A stretch of DNA of 64,000 nt, from positions 186,001-250,000 of the forward strand of contig CP121337.1 of assembly GCA_043554545.1 (NCBI GenBank), written 5' to 3'. Origin of the DNA: UBA7330 sp043554545 (lineage in GTDB: Bacteria > Bacteroidota > Bacteroidia > Cytophagales > Cyclobacteriaceae). The notes below the pieces were generated by a model that saw only the letters and a list, made by a program, of their open reading frames with translations, did not search any database and was not told where the DNA came from. A program made the position numbers and the translations under genes. Below are positions 63,308 to 64,000 of this stretch, piece by piece (position 1 is the first letter of the stretch; every line of letters starts with the position of its first letter).

Positions 63308-63643
63308 GATAGATCTAAATTTGAAAAGAATAAACCTCAGAATCTCTTAAATATCATCTGAATCATGATAGTGATGCTATTACTAAATGAGCAACTAACT
63401 GACATTCAATAGGAAATATCTGAATAAAGTTTTGTAGTTGAAATTAAGGATGGGTACCGGAATTTATTTGCATTATTGAATTTCTTGAAAAGGGCTATGT
63501 TAATTATTATTCACGACCCAAGGTAAGAAGCGTCATTTATTTTTACTACTTGGTAAAAGAATATAAATTACTAAACTACCACCAACTTCGGTGCATAAAG
63601 CAATCAGGAACGATACCTATCAAACTAACCCAAATTGTTAAAG
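63308..63643. other. Intergenic stretch between the tandem propeller genes, 336 bp
   Basis: No gene, terminator hairpin or repeat other than the 14-bp ACTACCACCAACTT at 63575-63588 shared with the region before 60086. Presumably holds the second gene's promoter. Confidence 0.4.
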
Positions 63644-64000
63644 ATGTTAAATACAATATTGAAATCATTACTCTTAATATTTTTGATCATTTTAGGTTTC
63701 GAGACCTATGCACAAACAAGTTTAATAAGTGTGCATAAAGAAGCCGCCAAAGGGTTAAAGCTTCGAGAAATTGGCCCTGCATTTATGGGTGGCAGAATAG
63801 CAGATATTGCAGTTAACCCGAATGATAAAAGTAATTGGTATGTGGCTGTGGGCTCAGGAAATGTATGGAAAACCACCAATAGCGGAATCACTTGGAAGCC
63901 GGTATTTGATGACCAGTCTTCTTACTCAATAGGTTGCGTGACTATTGATCCTAATAATACGAATACAATTTGGGTGGGTACGGGTGAAAATGTTAGTGGA
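63644..64000 (+). CDS. Second sortilin/BNR-type propeller protein (3' truncated by window)
   Basis: Only the first 119 residues are in the window; the frame stays open to base 64000. ATG at 63644 gives a signal peptide (MLNTILKSLLLIFLIILGFETYAQ), followed by REIGPAFMGGRIADIAVNPND and the Asp-box SGNVWKTTNSGITWKPVFDD and IWVGTGENVSG. The order and wording track the start of the protein at 60086 (RNLTPANTGGRIVDVAIHPNN, GGIWKTTNGGTTWKPVF), so the two are tandem paralogues. Confidence 0.85.
   Translation, partial: MLNTILKSLLLIFLIILGFETYAQTSLISVHKEAAKGLKLREIGPAFMGGRIADIAVNPNDKSNWYVAVGSGNVWKTTNSGITWKPVFDDQSSYSIGCVTIDPNNTNTIWVGTGENVSG

Noticed and set aside
1..64000. tRNA, rRNA, CRISPR array or riboswitch
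   Set aside because: No T-loop GTTCGAnTC-type consensus with cloverleaf, no regularly spaced direct repeats and no recognisable aptamer found by eye; a tRNAscan and Rfam search would be decisive.
1..64000. Integrase gene near the attC-like repeats
   Set aside because: No tyrosine recombinase-type protein is encoded anywhere in the window, so an intact integron cannot be claimed here.

Overview
The window looks like a chromosome segment of a low-GC, Gram-negative Bacteroidota bacterium, most likely a marine Cytophagales relative (inference). The grounds are a PorT/SprT-like type IX secretion protein next to ubiE, a Kdo transferase (waaA), many lipobox signal peptides, families typical of the phylum (DUF5606, DUF6588-like, BNR_4, HGSNAT-like acyltransferase), a candidate TTTG/TAnnTTTG promoter and frequent TTG starts. 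No rRNA, tRNA or CRISPR array was seen.

Layout. 1-17 kb: the 3' end of aspS; a GDPD phosphodiesterase; an NAD(P)-binding/DUF2867 protein; a BNR_4 lipoprotein; a lipoprotein phosphoesterase; a Gfo/Idh/MocA oxidoreductase; a minus-strand run of GT2, AlkB-type membrane hydroxylase, saccharopine dehydrogenase-like, SDR, porT and ubiE; then engB, DUF5606, DoxX, fructosamine kinase-like and LMW phosphatase genes. 17-32 kb: a DUF6588-like protein; a plus-strand run waaA-rsgA-alpha/beta hydrolase; a surface-glycan group (GT2, sulfotransferase, GT4, FemAB/GNAT-like); a TPR protein, YigZ, an RNase D-like exonuclease, NhaC, an FAD oxidoreductase and a GT4. 32-42 kb: an MDR reductase, gamma-glutamyltransferase, HGSNAT-like acyltransferase, a second Gfo/Idh/MocA protein, a GNAT, a large beta-helix lipoprotein, a second GDPD and a double-cupin protein.

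42-54.5 kb is a glycan-degradation region: an AlkB DNA-repair dioxygenase, then a minus-strand block of BNR_4 propeller, GH43-like propeller, heparinase II/III-family lyase and sulfatase with no SusC/SusD pair; then a small lipoprotein, a CDP-alcohol phosphatidyltransferase, and a plus-strand pair of PSCyt1/DUF1549/DUF1553 and DUF1501 proteins.

54.5-60 kb is the most unusual part. Two directly repeated elements, each 161 bp (56307-56467 and 59496-59656), keep conserved blocks at identical offsets and have self-complementary ends resembling integron attC sites (GCCTAAC ... GTTATGC on the minus strand of the first copy). They bracket four minus-strand genes: Crp/Fnr regulator, DUF2892 protein, Hsp31/HchA-type deglycase and AraC regulator. 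A second AraC gene and a glyoxalase-fold (VOC) gene lie just beyond the first copy, and a decayed IS3-family orfA lies just beyond the second. No integrase is in the window, so this could be an integrase-less attC cluster or another mobile/structured repeat; the cargo looks like an electrophile/redox-stress set.

60-64 kb: two tandem sortilin/BNR-type beta-propeller secreted proteins, the second cut by the window end.
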